Shown: positions 9,053 to 17,818 of the stretch, one piece after another
Layout: every line of letters starts with the position of its first letter
How positions within the stretch are numbered: the stretch's first letter is position 1
Assembly: GCF_013141765.1 (NCBI RefSeq)
Contig: NZ_WHOD01000049.1
Location: 62,001-126,000, forward strand
DNA length: 64,000 nucleotides
Origin: Paenibacillus foliorum
GTDB lineage: Bacteria; Bacillota; Bacilli; Paenibacillales; NBRC-103111
Direction: 5' to 3'
Notes under the pieces: generated by a model
Database searches by the model: none
What the model was told of the DNA's origin: nothing
The model's input: the letters and a program-made list of their open reading frames with translations, nothing else
Program-made: the position numbers and the translations under genes

Positions 9053-9820
9053 ATGAAGAAATTTCTTGCTACATTACTGATTGCCTCAACCGTCACTACA
9101 GGCGCAAGTCTTATTGCCCCTACCCAAGCACATGCCGCCCCGGAAGCAACTATTGTAAGCAGTGTTAACTTCAGAAGTGCTCCTAACACCAGCGCATCGT
9201 CCCTACGTTTTCTGAAAGCCGGAGAAAAAATCCAGATTATTTCTAAAGTAAATGACTATTGGTACTATGTCCAAACTACCCAAGGCCAGCTAGGTTATAT
9301 TTCTACTAGCAGCAAATATGTAAAATACGCAGGCGCAGGTTCATCAACCGGCAGCAGCGGTGGCAGCAGCAGTTCATCCAGCAGCACCGTCAATAAAATC
9401 ATCAGTGCTGGCAAAAAATATATGGGAACTCCATACGAATATGCTTCTGATCGCTCCAATACCCGTACCTTCGACTGCTCAGACTTTGTCCGTCAAGCCT
9501 TCAAGGATGGAGCAGGTATTACTTTACCAAGCGACTCCAGAGGACAAGGCAGCTATGTCAAAAGCCTTGGCCATTCCACAACGAATTGGCGCAACCTTAA
9601 GGCGGGCGATCTCATGTTCTTCATGGATTACAAAGGGACAAGCAAGTCCTCCTATCCTAGCAACACCTCCAATCAACGCATCACTCACGTAGGTATCTAT
9701 CTTGGAAACGGACAGATCCTGCATACCTATTCCAAGGATTCCGGTGGTGTAAGAATAGATAACATCGCAGGTAAACATTGGGAATACCGCTTTATGTACG
9801 GCGGTAGTGCTTTGAAATAA
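9053..9820 (+). CDS. Secreted NlpC/P60 peptidoglycan endopeptidase with SH3b domain
   Basis: 255-residue exported cell-wall hydrolase. Signal peptide about 1-29 ending in QAHA-A; bacterial SH3 domain about 34-92 (VNFRSAPNT, GYIS); a serine/glycine linker about 95-112; NlpC/P60 domain 113-255. The catalytic Cys142 is in FDCSDFV, the first His in THVGIYLG, and the third residue in ILHTYS. Such enzymes cut between D-glutamate and the third amino acid of stem peptides. GGAGGAACTACCATTT precedes the ATG. It is divergent from the redoxin gene and ends in a strong terminator, so it is probably transcribed alone. Confidence 0.93.
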   Translation: MKKFLATLLIASTVTTGASLIAPTQAHAAPEATIVSSVNFRSAPNTSASSLRFLKAGEKIQIISKVNDYWYYVQTTQGQLGYISTSSKYVKYAGAGSSTGSSGGSSSSSSSTVNKIISAGKKYMGTPYEYASDRSNTRTFDCSDFVRQAFKDGAGITLPSDSRGQGSYVKSLGHSTTNWRNLKAGDLMFFMDYKGTSKSSYPSNTSNQRITHVGIYLGNGQILHTYSKDSGGVRIDNIAGKHWEYRFMYGGSALK

Positions 9821-9830
9821 CAATCCGAGG

Positions 9831-9877
9831 AACCCGAGTCCACTGGTGGAACAACGCCAGGGATTCGGGTTTTTATT
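9831..9877 (+). terminator. Terminator after the NlpC/P60 gene
   Basis: AACCCGAGTCC pairs with GGATTCGGGTT (one G-T pair), followed by TTTTATTT. Confidence 0.85.
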
Positions 9878-9949
9878 TGTCAGCTGGGTCGTAGGTATTG
9901 CATGTGTTATAATCAGTATAAATAATCATCCACACCATCGGAGGCTACC

Positions 9950-10435
9950 ATGCTGACTTTCCAAGAAAAGCTGTCTATTATCGAATCATTTACCGAACTG
10001 CAGCGCCATAATGTCTCATTAGGACGCGTTAATTTTCATTATGAAAATAGCTGCTATGATAAAAAGAATGTAGTGTATCACCTGCACCCTAACGGTAATG
10101 GCTTTGTTTATGCAGGGTATCTTAAAGGCTATCAGAAGGATGATAAGGATATGGTTAATATCTGGGAGTACTCAGCCGAGGATCTCCAGAAGCTAATTCA
10201 AGCATCCATCGACTCGCTTACCGGAGAGCCTGCTGCAGAAAAGGTGAATATCCCTAAGCCTAGCCCTGAGAAACAAACATCCCAGCGTTGGATGAGCAGC
10301 GATAACCAAATCCTAACCCTAATTCTTGAAGAAGATCTTTGGAATCTATATTTTGGCCTTAATCTGGAATCCGCTTTTGAAACCTACGAGGAAGCCGAGG
10401 AATATTTACAGGAAGAGGGCTTTACTCGTATGTAG
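9950..10435 (+). CDS. Conserved-looking protein of unknown function
   Basis: 161-residue soluble acidic protein that I do not recognise. It has two parts: residues 1-80, with several aromatic residues (NFHYENSCYDKK, VYHLHPNG, FVYAGYLKGY), and residues 110-161, with EEDLWNLYFGLNLESAF and EEAEEYLQEEGF, joined by a Pro/Lys/Glu linker (IPKPSPEKQ). No signal peptide or membrane helix. The ATG follows GGAGG by 6 bases and codon use resembles the neighbours, so it is probably a real gene. It stands between two terminators and has no informative partner. Confidence 0.7.
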   Translation: MLTFQEKLSIIESFTELQRHNVSLGRVNFHYENSCYDKKNVVYHLHPNGNGFVYAGYLKGYQKDDKDMVNIWEYSAEDLQKLIQASIDSLTGEPAAEKVNIPKPSPEKQTSQRWMSSDNQILTLILEEDLWNLYFGLNLESAFETYEEAEEYLQEEGFTRM

Positions 10436-10512
10436 TAGTACGTACGGGTTGCCTTCTAAAGCTCTTTCAATGAAGATTTATTTTGTAATAGCGATAGCTT
10501 TTCCTGCACGGC

Positions 10513-10551
10513 AAAAAAGACGAACCTTAGCCCATATGGACAGTTCGTCTT
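10513..10551 (-). terminator. Terminator of the solute-binding protein gene
   Basis: On the minus strand AAGACGAAC pairs with GTTCGTCTT and runs directly into TTTTTT. It faces the unknown gene at 9950-10435 and may also end that transcript weakly. Confidence 0.8.
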
Positions 10552-10614
10552 CTTTGTGTGATGGGAATTTTGCTCACAGAACCACCTTAGTAGAATGCTC
10601 AATGAATAGATCGA

Positions 10615-12135
10615 TTATTTCTTCTTGGTTTTCTCGTATGTTTCTTTATATTCTTGAGCCATCATATCGCCGCCAGCTTTTCTCCACTTTTCGATTTCAG
10701 CTTTCCAGCCAGCTTCATCCAACTTGCCCATGATGAATTTGGTTTCAGCATCGTTTATCAGCTGCTCCAGCTCTTTACCCCGTTCGGAGAAGGTTGCGGA
10801 TTCAAGCGTAAGCGTCGGATTGGTTATAACATATTTCTCATTTTCTCTACCGATTTGTTGGTTTTTACGGAACAGATCCGTTTGCTTCATAGGCTTGGCA
10901 ATGTTGTAATATTCATTGCGTTGAGGCAATGTATCACGGTACGGCTTGACTTCCTTGGTATCTCCTTCCCGATTTAACGGTAAAGTGCTGTCTCCTCCTT
11001 TGTCCTCCCAATGCTTACCTTCAATACCTTTTACCAAAAGCGTCGCCATTTTGGGATCCATCAGCTTGTCCATAAATGTCAGTACCTTTTTCATTTCTTC
11101 TACCGACTTCACAGACCCCTTGGGAATCGCCAAGAAGCCATTGTTCCCACTTTCCCCTGGCACTCTTCGGCCGTTCGGTCCCTCCAATGGAGCATTGTCA
11201 ACAACGGCGTTAGGAACGGCTTTGGAGAGCTTATCCTGCCAGCTCTGGGCATTGCCTCCGGAGATTCGGATCGCGGCGCGTCCGGATTCATAGGCCTTAT
11301 CGATTTCGGTGATATCGACCACAGCAAAATCTTGGTTGATCAGCTTTTCTTCATATAGCCGTTTGAAGAATTTCATCGTTTCGAAGAAGGGCTCCGTCAT
11401 GAATTCAGGAGTAAACGTTCCATTCTCCAGCTTCCACTTGTTGGGCCCCCCCTGTGCCACTGAGAACCGGGTTAGCGTCGAGTCTGCGTTCTGATTATAC
11501 TTTTTCTCCATCATGAATCCGTATGTGTCGTTCTTGCCGTTCTTATCCGGATCGCCTGTGGTCATTGTTTTGATCACATTGTACCAATCATCCAGCGACT
11601 TCGGTACCTTGGAGCCTGTGGTATCAAACCAATCCTTCCGGTAATGGATGACGGACCGGCCTAGATCACGAAACAAAGGAACTCCATAAAGCTTTCCATT
11701 AACCGAAATATTATCGTAGAAGACCTGATTTTGTGCCGACAAGTTTTTATAATCTTTCAAATAAGGACCGATTTCCCAGAAAACATCCGATTTCATTGCG
11801 CCAATGATCGTCGGATTGTATTTAAGCTGTACCAGCCTAGGAAGCTCGTTGGCAGCGATCATAATATTGATCTTTTCATCATAGCTTGAACCTGGGATCC
11901 ATTGGATCTGCAAGTCTGTATTCGTATATTCCTTAATCGCCTTCTCCATATCATTGTCTTTCGCTGGAATCTCGCCTACTTGATTAACGACCAGCGTTAA
12001 CGGAAATGGCTTGTCATCTTCTTTAGAAGCTCCTTGAGTGCCTCCGTCAGCAGGTTTGCCCCCACCGCACGCCGCTAGTACCGTTGACAGCAGCAAGACA
12101 GTTCCCATCGTTAGAGCCGTTTGTTTCTTTTTCAT
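10615..12135 (-). CDS. Extracellular sugar-binding lipoprotein of an ABC importer (LplA type)
   Basis: 506-residue extracellular solute-binding protein. The signal peptide ends in a lipobox LAAC at Cys23, so it is lipid-anchored. Length and sequence style (VNQVGEIPAKDNDMEKA, NELPRLVQLKYNP, YGFMMEKKYN) match the large family-1 binding proteins that work with LplB/YtcP-type permeases for oligosaccharides in Paenibacillus. No permease or ATPase gene is nearby, so it is an orphan that must use components encoded elsewhere. A cre-like site overlaps the likely promoter about 100 bases upstream, which fits repression by CcpA when glucose is present. AGGAGGGG precedes the ATG. Confidence 0.9.
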   Translation of the reverse strand: MKKKQTALTMGTVLLLSTVLAACGGGKPADGGTQGASKEDDKPFPLTLVVNQVGEIPAKDNDMEKAIKEYTNTDLQIQWIPGSSYDEKINIMIAANELPRLVQLKYNPTIIGAMKSDVFWEIGPYLKDYKNLSAQNQVFYDNISVNGKLYGVPLFRDLGRSVIHYRKDWFDTTGSKVPKSLDDWYNVIKTMTTGDPDKNGKNDTYGFMMEKKYNQNADSTLTRFSVAQGGPNKWKLENGTFTPEFMTEPFFETMKFFKRLYEEKLINQDFAVVDITEIDKAYESGRAAIRISGGNAQSWQDKLSKAVPNAVVDNAPLEGPNGRRVPGESGNNGFLAIPKGSVKSVEEMKKVLTFMDKLMDPKMATLLVKGIEGKHWEDKGGDSTLPLNREGDTKEVKPYRDTLPQRNEYYNIAKPMKQTDLFRKNQQIGRENEKYVITNPTLTLESATFSERGKELEQLINDAETKFIMGKLDEAGWKAEIEKWRKAGGDMMAQEYKETYEKTKKK

Positions 12136-12236
12136 TTGCTAAACCCCTCCTATTTTTGATTATTTTCCAGTTCACTTTTGCAGATGCGATACAACCATAT
12201 AAGTGAACGAAAGCAGATCATGTAGTTTATTATATA

Positions 12237-12250
12237 TGTTAGCGCTTCCA
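12237..12250 (-). promoter_or_regulatory. cre site upstream of the sugar-binding lipoprotein gene
   Basis: TGGAAGCGCTAACA on the minus strand agrees with the CcpA consensus WTGNNARCGNWWWCAW at all core positions. A TATAAT lies immediately downstream, so the site overlaps the presumed promoter and should act as a repressor site. The 268-base gap 12136-12403 also holds an 8-base inverted repeat, GTTCACTT/AAGTGAAC, closer to the gene. Confidence 0.65.
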
Positions 12251-12403
12251 GTACTTTAATGTTGCTCCGTCTGCCTAATTATGTTTCACTGGGTTATATC
12301 ATGCAATCCACTGGATTTAACTTCATGCAGATTGCACTATAATCTGATCGTTTAGGGGGGTAGCTCTTATATAACTTCTTGATATGCTTCATTTACTCAT
12401 GCT

Positions 12404-12907
12404 TTAAATTAACCGTTTGGCATAGCAATGCCGAGGATGACCCTCATACATCGGACGTGTGAATTGAACTGTGAAGCCTGCGGCTTCAAGATTTCGCCTA
12501 CTCACATGATTGTCTGGATGGACGGTTGAGAAGAGATGCAGGCAGCCATAAGCCCGTGCGCGATCTTCCCGCAGCTCATGGAACTGCCGCTGCAGCCCCT
12601 GGCCTCGCGCAGATTCGTGGACTACTGTCGCATCAAGAATCGCAACACGCAGCAGTTCCGACTCCGGTACACCGAACTCACGCCCCAAATTGCTCGATCC
12701 GACACCTGGAAATGCAAGAACCGTATAAGCAACAAGTCCTCCCCTTAGGTAAGCGCCATAAATCTCACCTAGGTCTTGAACACGAGTATTCAGAGAGTCT
12801 ACACTGTCCATTGAGAAAAGCGCGAAGGATGGGAGCCGCGATACTACATCAACCATCAGCTTATGAACCTCCGGGACTTCCTCATGCCAAATTCGGCGAA
12901 TTTCCAA
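12404..12907 (-). CDS. GNAT family N-acetyltransferase
   Basis: 167-residue cytoplasmic acyltransferase. The acetyl-CoA-binding segment is visible as ATVVHESARGQGLQRQF (R/Q-x-x-G-x-G/A loop), followed by STVHPDNHVSRRNLEAAGF, which is the usual C-terminal Asn-x-x-x-x-x-x-Gly-Phe pattern. The substrate is unknown. The start is TTG at 12907 with GGGAGG 8 bases upstream. It is the last of three closely spaced minus-strand genes (MFS, aldo-keto reductase, GNAT) and may be cotranscribed with them. Confidence 0.85.
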   Translation of the reverse strand: MEIRRIWHEEVPEVHKLMVDVVSRLPSFALFSMDSVDSLNTRVQDLGEIYGAYLRGGLVAYTVLAFPGVGSSNLGREFGVPESELLRVAILDATVVHESARGQGLQRQFHELREDRARAYGCLHLFSTVHPDNHVSRRNLEAAGFTVQFTRPMYEGHPRHCYAKRLI

Positions 12908-12952
12908 ACCTATAACCTCCCAGCAGTGAACTTACTCGGTCTATCAGAATCT

Positions 12953-13855
12953 TTAGCCTTGCCCCACCCAGTCTTTTCCTGTCTCAACTTCATTCCAGCG
13001 CGCCCTTATAGCTTGCATCTCCTGATCCGATAAGGCTCCCTTGTTAGCAAGTACAGCATTCTGCACCCAACGGTCTGGATTGGCTGTCCCTACAATGGCA
13101 GTGCATACTCCCGGTTGACTAAGCGTAAACCGCAGTGCCGTCTCTACCGCCTTTGACGTATCACCCTTCAAGAAATCATACCCCAACTGGCGCAGCCGCT
13201 CCCAATAGGTATGATGGTAGGCTGATGCCGGCTTCTCGGCACCAGAACGCCACGCTACGTTAGCAATTGGACGTTTGGCAATAACGCCTACATGTCTAAC
13301 CACTGCTTCTGGCAGTGTCAGCTGTACCGCTTGCTGATCCGCAATATTGATAGAGGTTTGCAATGAATCAAATGCCCCGCATTGGATCGCATACAAAGCT
13401 GCATTGCCATCTCCACTGTATCCGATATAACGAGTCTTCCCAGCCTCCTGTGCTCGTTTCAGTACCTCAATAACCTCTCCATCCCGCAGAAGCTGTTCCT
13501 TACAGCTATGCAAATGGATTAGATCCACATAATCGGTTTTCAATCGCTTTAGGCTGCGATCTATGCTGTCAGCAAGCATCTTGGGATCCCAGTCTGGAGC
13601 ATTGAACCCCGATGCATGACCACATTTCGTAAACAAATAATAGTCGCTTCTTCGATGTCCTACCGCTTGACCTATTAATTCTTCACTCGTTTTATAGCAC
13701 TCGGCTGTATCGATTACATTAAGGCCCGCATCCAACGCGCTTCCAAGAAGTCTCTCCACTTCTGATAAAGATGCGTTCTCGTAGCCAATCTCAGATCCAC
13801 CAAAGCCCAGAACGCTAACCAGCAAATCCGTTTTACCCAATCTTCTCTTTTCCAT
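12953..13855 (-). CDS. Aldo/keto reductase
   Basis: 300-residue NADPH-dependent oxidoreductase with TIM-barrel fold. Family features seen: MEKRRLGKTDLLVSVLGFGG at the start, NVIDTAECYKTSEELIG with the catalytic Asp and Tyr, the Lys in FTKCGHASG, and DLIHLHSC with the His. The C-terminal cofactor region contains AIVGTANPDRW. The substrate cannot be predicted. ATG at 13855 is preferred because AAAGGAG lies 9 bases before it; the in-frame ATG at 13876 has no ribosome binding site. It lies about 50 bases after the MFS gene and 45 before the GNAT gene. Confidence 0.9.
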   Translation of the reverse strand: MEKRRLGKTDLLVSVLGFGGSEIGYENASLSEVERLLGSALDAGLNVIDTAECYKTSEELIGQAVGHRRSDYYLFTKCGHASGFNAPDWDPKMLADSIDRSLKRLKTDYVDLIHLHSCKEQLLRDGEVIEVLKRAQEAGKTRYIGYSGDGNAALYAIQCGAFDSLQTSINIADQQAVQLTLPEAVVRHVGVIAKRPIANVAWRSGAEKPASAYHHTYWERLRQLGYDFLKGDTSKAVETALRFTLSQPGVCTAIVGTANPDRWVQNAVLANKGALSDQEMQAIRARWNEVETGKDWVGQG

Positions 13856-13906
13856 TCCTGCCAGCTCCTTTGTCATAGTGTTTTACTTGTGTTTCAGCTA
13901 CCAAGC

Positions 13907-15094
13907 TTATCCTTTTGCCATATTCTCAGCAGGTTTGATTTGAATCAAACGGTAGGCCAGCCATGCAGATACGCAACCCAATAATCCAACAATGACAAAG
14001 CCCTGCTGAAGTGTCAGCAAATCGCCTGCAATACCCATAAACAGCGGACCCATAAACATCCCTAGCCCATAGATAGCCTGGTAAAAACCCATGGCCGTTG
14101 CGCGCTTACCAGAATCCATATGTTTAATGCTGAGCGACATAAGGATCGGCGTTGATAAGCCCCTCCCGAATCCGGCTATGGCTTGTGTCAATATTAACAC
14201 CCCCAAATGAGAGGTCATAGGGATAATTGCTGTAAAAATTCCACTTAGAATGAATCCCCCAATAATTACATTCTTCTCACCAAGCTTGGCGGACAGATGC
14301 CTTCCCCCCACCCATGCAGCTACTGCGGTCGGAAAGGTTGAAAAAAAGGTGAGCAGTCCCATATCCAGCTTGGTCGCACCCAATGCCTGTGCATATACTG
14401 GCGTAAAACCAAACACAGTCGCAAAGGTCAACAGCTGAAACAAAATGGCTAAGAATGAAACAACAAGCAGCATCCGGTCTCGAGCTACCTCGACTACGCC
14501 GTTCATCGTAATTTTTTGGGCGTTATTATCAAACTTCTCTACCAGGAAGAAAGATCCCGCAAAACCAATCGTCCCTACAACAGCTCCTATCAGAAAGGAT
14601 GACTCCCACCCATACATATCAGCAAACCATCCACCGGTCAGTATACCGAGCATTTGTCCTAGAGAGTTGTAAACCGTAATCGTCCCAATTGCTTTCGTTG
14701 TTTCTTCCTTGCGATAATAGCTTGTAAAAAGAATCGTAAAATCAACCCAAGTAGCTGCGGCGGCCCCTGCCAAAGCACGGAGAATAAGTATCCAGGTCAC
14801 ACTCTGTGAAACCAGTATCCCAGCCCCTGCCAATGTCGTGAACAGCATACCAAACACAATAAACATTCTCCGTTTGTGAAAACGGTCTGACATAATACCC
14901 ACAGGAATACGCAGCAGCATCTGGCTAAACCCATACATGCCGACAATTAATCCAGCCATTTTATGGGATGCACCTAATGATTCAACATATGCGGTTAGAA
15001 TGGGCACACAGGTGTACATAGAAAACCAAAATAATAGCGTTACTACGCAAAACAAAGGAATGCGGTACTGTGTTGAAGCCGCTTTTGATGTCAT
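13907..15094 (-). CDS. Major facilitator superfamily transporter
   Basis: 395-residue integral membrane protein with about 12 hydrophobic segments. The family motif between helices 2 and 3 is present as GIMSDRFHKRR, preceded by QMLLRIPV. The sequence is of the YfkF/drug-exporter style, but the substrate is unknown. The ATG at 15094 follows GGAAGGAG by 6 bases; an upstream in-frame ATG at 15139 lacks a ribosome site. First of a probable three-gene unit with the aldo-keto reductase and acetyltransferase, so export of a modified small molecule is possible but speculative. Confidence 0.88.
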   Translation of the reverse strand: MTSKAASTQYRIPLFCVVTLLFWFSMYTCVPILTAYVESLGASHKMAGLIVGMYGFSQMLLRIPVGIMSDRFHKRRMFIVFGMLFTTLAGAGILVSQSVTWILILRALAGAAAATWVDFTILFTSYYRKEETTKAIGTITVYNSLGQMLGILTGGWFADMYGWESSFLIGAVVGTIGFAGSFFLVEKFDNNAQKITMNGVVEVARDRMLLVVSFLAILFQLLTFATVFGFTPVYAQALGATKLDMGLLTFFSTFPTAVAAWVGGRHLSAKLGEKNVIIGGFILSGIFTAIIPMTSHLGVLILTQAIAGFGRGLSTPILMSLSIKHMDSGKRATAMGFYQAIYGLGMFMGPLFMGIAGDLLTLQQGFVIVGLLGCVSAWLAYRLIQIKPAENMAKG

Positions 15095-15305
15095 AAAATC
15101 TCCTTCCAGCTGGCAGATATTCATAAAACGTTTTTCCATTCATGTATGAAATCGTTTACTATACTATTTCGAATGATACAGCTTTCATAAAGATATTGTA
15201 AGGGCTGAAGTTAACAACAGTAAGTATCTTTTCTGTGGTAAGTTACATTCGAGTAAGTATACCTTATCAAACCATCCTGAGCTCCAAATAATTCACAGGG
15301 TATAT

Positions 15306-15363
15306 AAAAAAGCCACATCCATTGCTGTCCCTCACTTTAACAGGACCTGCAACAAATGTGACT
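15306..15363 (-). terminator. Terminator at the end of the cta gene cluster
   Basis: On the minus strand AGTCACAT pairs with ATGTGGCT and an inner TTGC with GCAA, followed by TTTTTTA. Confidence 0.75.
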
Positions 15364-15387
15364 CAAGTAAGCTATAGGATCAAAACT

Positions 15388-15843
15388 CTATATTCCCAAT
15401 ATGGCATTTATCATCGGTTTCGTTTCGCCGCCTGGATACATCAGATACAGGAGCACGTATACAACAACACCCGTTGGAGCTGTAAGAAGCCAGACAACCG
15501 CCGTTATACGGCCTATCTTCTTATGCTTAGCGAAACGCTTGTTGAAGGCGTGCAGCAGAGTAACGATACCGAATACAGCAGCTATAGTCGCCAGAGTGAT
15601 GTGGAAGAATAGAAATAGGTGGTACGGCAGCTTCAATTCTTCCGGCCCTCCGAAGCTTGTATTTCCGACAAAGATCGTCCGTGATGCGTAGACCAGAAAG
15701 AAGGCTAAGGCAAATCCTGCCCCCCATAGCATCAGCTTTTGATGCGTTTCACGGTGTCCTTTTACAATATGATACCAACCAAAGGCTACAAAAATAGCAC
15801 TTATAACAATAAATAGGGTGCTAACCGTAGGCAATATTTGCAT
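15388..15843 (-). CDS. DUF420 membrane protein (YozB-like), linked to cytochrome oxidase
   Basis: 151-residue membrane protein with four predicted helices and conserved His residues in or near them (YHIVKGHRETHQK, LPYHLFLFFHI). It belongs to the DUF420/YozB family, whose genes commonly sit beside ctaG in Bacillales; an accessory role in assembling the caa3 oxidase is likely but not proven. ATG at 15843 follows AGGTGGG by 7 bases; a GTG four codons earlier overlaps that site. It follows ctaG by 29 bases and is the last gene before a terminator. Confidence 0.88.
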   Translation of the reverse strand: MQILPTVSTLFIVISAIFVAFGWYHIVKGHRETHQKLMLWGAGFALAFFLVYASRTIFVGNTSFGGPEELKLPYHLFLFFHITLATIAAVFGIVTLLHAFNKRFAKHKKIGRITAVVWLLTAPTGVVVYVLLYLMYPGGETKPMINAILGI

Positions 15844-15872
15844 TCGAATTCCCACCTAATTAAATAAATAAT

Positions 15873-16763
15873 TTAAGCCTGGTTCATGTTGGGATGCGGC
15901 TGAACATATCCTTCAAGCGCCAATTCTTCCTCTTCCTCCTGCTTGCGTTCCTTACGGTACCAACGGAAGAAGGTATAGCCTAATGCAATGGCGTAAACAA
16001 TCTCTTGAATAATTTTCATTACAACTCCGCCTAGCTGCTGATCATTCAATACGGACATAAATAAGAACTGCTCAGATATTCCTTTGTAGGAAGCATAGAT
16101 CGGTTCTTCCGCAAAAATAATCAGTGCGCATGCAGGTGTCAAGAGAATTCCATTGACAAAGATATAAGCCATTCTTCGAAGTTCATTCATCCGGTTGTAC
16201 TCGGGCAGTGGACAGAATACAGGAAACCACATTTGAAATGCAGCAAGCATGAAGATTATGCTATACAACGTATGCATCAGAGGGTTCGCCATTAAATAAT
16301 CCATGATAACCGGAATATGATACAGGGAGAAAATCAGGTTAAACAGGAATAACGAAATCACTGGAGACGCGAACCCTTTCATGAGTAAATGAATCGCTTT
16401 TATACGAAGCGCCGGTCTGAGTAGCCATCCTGGTAAGCCCAATAGGAGCAGCGGCGGCATTACCAAATACGATATGGATTGCTGCAGCATATGTGCGCTA
16501 AAGCTGTAATGATGCCCGTAATAATACAGCGGACTTCCCTCAGCTACGTAAAACAACAGCAAACCTATATAAAAATAGAGCTGCTTACCTATCCCAACAG
16601 GTGATGACTCTTCAAATTGCTGCCTCCAACGACCAACCGCCATAGCATATAACCAACCCACAATGATAACAACGAGGATCCAACCGGGACTCCATAAGGC
16701 AGCAAATTCTGAAAAAGCGCCACTTCCTGTGTGTCCCATATGCCCCATTTGACTTGCATCCAT
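15873..16763 (-). CDS. ctaG: Cytochrome c oxidase assembly factor CtaG
   Basis: 296-residue membrane protein of the caa3_CtaG family, with about seven hydrophobic helices and histidines near YYYGHHYSFSAHMLQQS and LYHIPVIMDYL. In Bacillus subtilis CtaG is needed to make active caa3 oxidase, probably in copper insertion. GGAAGGAG precedes the ATG. It follows ctaF but a terminator lies between them, so it may have lower expression or its own promoter. The C-terminus ends in an acidic then Pro-rich tail. Confidence 0.93.
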   Translation of the reverse strand: MDASQMGHMGHTGSGAFSEFAALWSPGWILVVIIVGWLYAMAVGRWRQQFEESSPVGIGKQLYFYIGLLLFYVAEGSPLYYYGHHYSFSAHMLQQSISYLVMPPLLLLGLPGWLLRPALRIKAIHLLMKGFASPVISLFLFNLIFSLYHIPVIMDYLMANPLMHTLYSIIFMLAAFQMWFPVFCPLPEYNRMNELRRMAYIFVNGILLTPACALIIFAEEPIYASYKGISEQFLFMSVLNDQQLGGVVMKIIQEIVYAIALGYTFFRWYRKERKQEEEEELALEGYVQPHPNMNQA

Positions 16764-16837
16764 GTCAACCTCTCCTTCCTTGTAGCAATCTTCCCTCTAC
16801 TTGTTACTAATTTGTGAAAAATAGTGCAAAGTTTTGT

Positions 16838-16875
16838 AAAAAAAAGAGGGGCTTCATTGCTACAAGCCACCTCTT
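16838..16875 (-). terminator. Terminator between ctaF and ctaG
   Basis: On the minus strand AAGAGGTGGCTT pairs with AAGCCCCTCTT (one bulge) around GTAGCAATG and is followed by eight T. It would separate the structural subunit genes ctaCDEF from ctaG and the DUF420 gene. Confidence 0.8.
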
Positions 16876-16882
16876 ATTTTTT

Positions 16883-17197
16883 TTACCACCAAACCCAGTA
16901 TACAGCCATTACTACGCCTGTTAAAGCAATGAAAAATCCGAACAATAATCCAACGATTGGAAGAAGATGTCCCTTATCTTTCATATGCATCCAAAAGGCT
17001 AATTGGAAGACAGCTTGCACTAAACCCAAGCCTACCAGAAATATGATCAGAAACGAATGGTCCAAGCCTCCGTACAAGACTGCAGCGAAAGCCAGCATAG
17101 TTAAAACAATCGAAACAATGTAGGACACGTAGTGATTTCTAGGGCCTTCTAACTTATGCCGCTTTCCAGCGTCTGATGTATGCTGATGGCTGCTCAT
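16883..17197 (-). CDS. ctaF: Cytochrome caa3 oxidase subunit IV (CtaF)
   Basis: 104-residue membrane protein with three helices; the segment LVQAVFQLAFWMHMKDKG is characteristic of the prokaryotic COX4 family. It begins directly after the ctaE stop (TAA then ATG), so the two are translationally coupled. Ends 40 bases before the operon-internal terminator. Confidence 0.92.
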   Translation of the reverse strand: MSSHQHTSDAGKRHKLEGPRNHYVSYIVSIVLTMLAFAAVLYGGLDHSFLIIFLVGLGLVQAVFQLAFWMHMKDKGHLLPIVGLLFGFFIALTGVVMAVYWVWW

Positions 17198-17818
17198 TTA
17201 TGGTCCCACCTTCCCTAACAAGTACACTACAGTGAAGATAAACACCCAAACTACGTCGATAAAGTGCCAATACAGACCGGCAACATAATACTTCGGCGCC
17301 GTTACGACTGTAAGACCCTTTTTAAAGGAAGAAATGATCAACAGTGAAATCCACAATATCCCGAACGCTACGTGCGCACCATGGAAGCCTACAAGTGTAT
17401 AGAACGAAGTAGCAAATGCACTCTTCGAGAATACGTGGCCTTCATGCACATAGTGAACAAATTCGTAAATTTCTAAGCCCAAGAAGCCTAAGCCAAGCAA
17501 CACGGTAATGATCATCCAGAAATTCAGCATTTTCAAATTACCGCGGTGCAATGCCATAGTTCCAAACACACTGGTCAAAGAGCTTGTTAACAATATGAAT
17601 GTCGATAAAGCTACAATACTTAATTGGAAAATTTCTTGGCCAGTCGGTCCATCCGGTACTTGATTGCGCAATGCGATGAAAGAAGCAAACAGCATACCGA
17701 ACAATACGCATTCTCCGCCAAGGAAGAGCCAGAAGCCCATTACTTTATTCTTGCCTTCCAAAGTTGCGGTTTCCGCATGAGGTGGCAGAGCACCACCTAC
17801 TTCATGATGTACACTCAT
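17198..17818 (-). CDS. ctaE: Cytochrome caa3 oxidase subunit III (CtaE)
   Basis: 206-residue five-helix membrane subunit. The family segments GFHGAHVAFGILW and YWHFIDVVWVFIFTVVYL are plain. Its start overlaps the end of ctaD by four bases (17815-17818), so translation is coupled. Confidence 0.95.
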   Translation of the reverse strand: MSVHHEVGGALPPHAETATLEGKNKVMGFWLFLGGECVLFGMLFASFIALRNQVPDGPTGQEIFQLSIVALSTFILLTSSLTSVFGTMALHRGNLKMLNFWMIITVLLGLGFLGLEIYEFVHYVHEGHVFSKSAFATSFYTLVGFHGAHVAFGILWISLLIISSFKKGLTVVTAPKYYVAGLYWHFIDVVWVFIFTVVYLLGKVGP

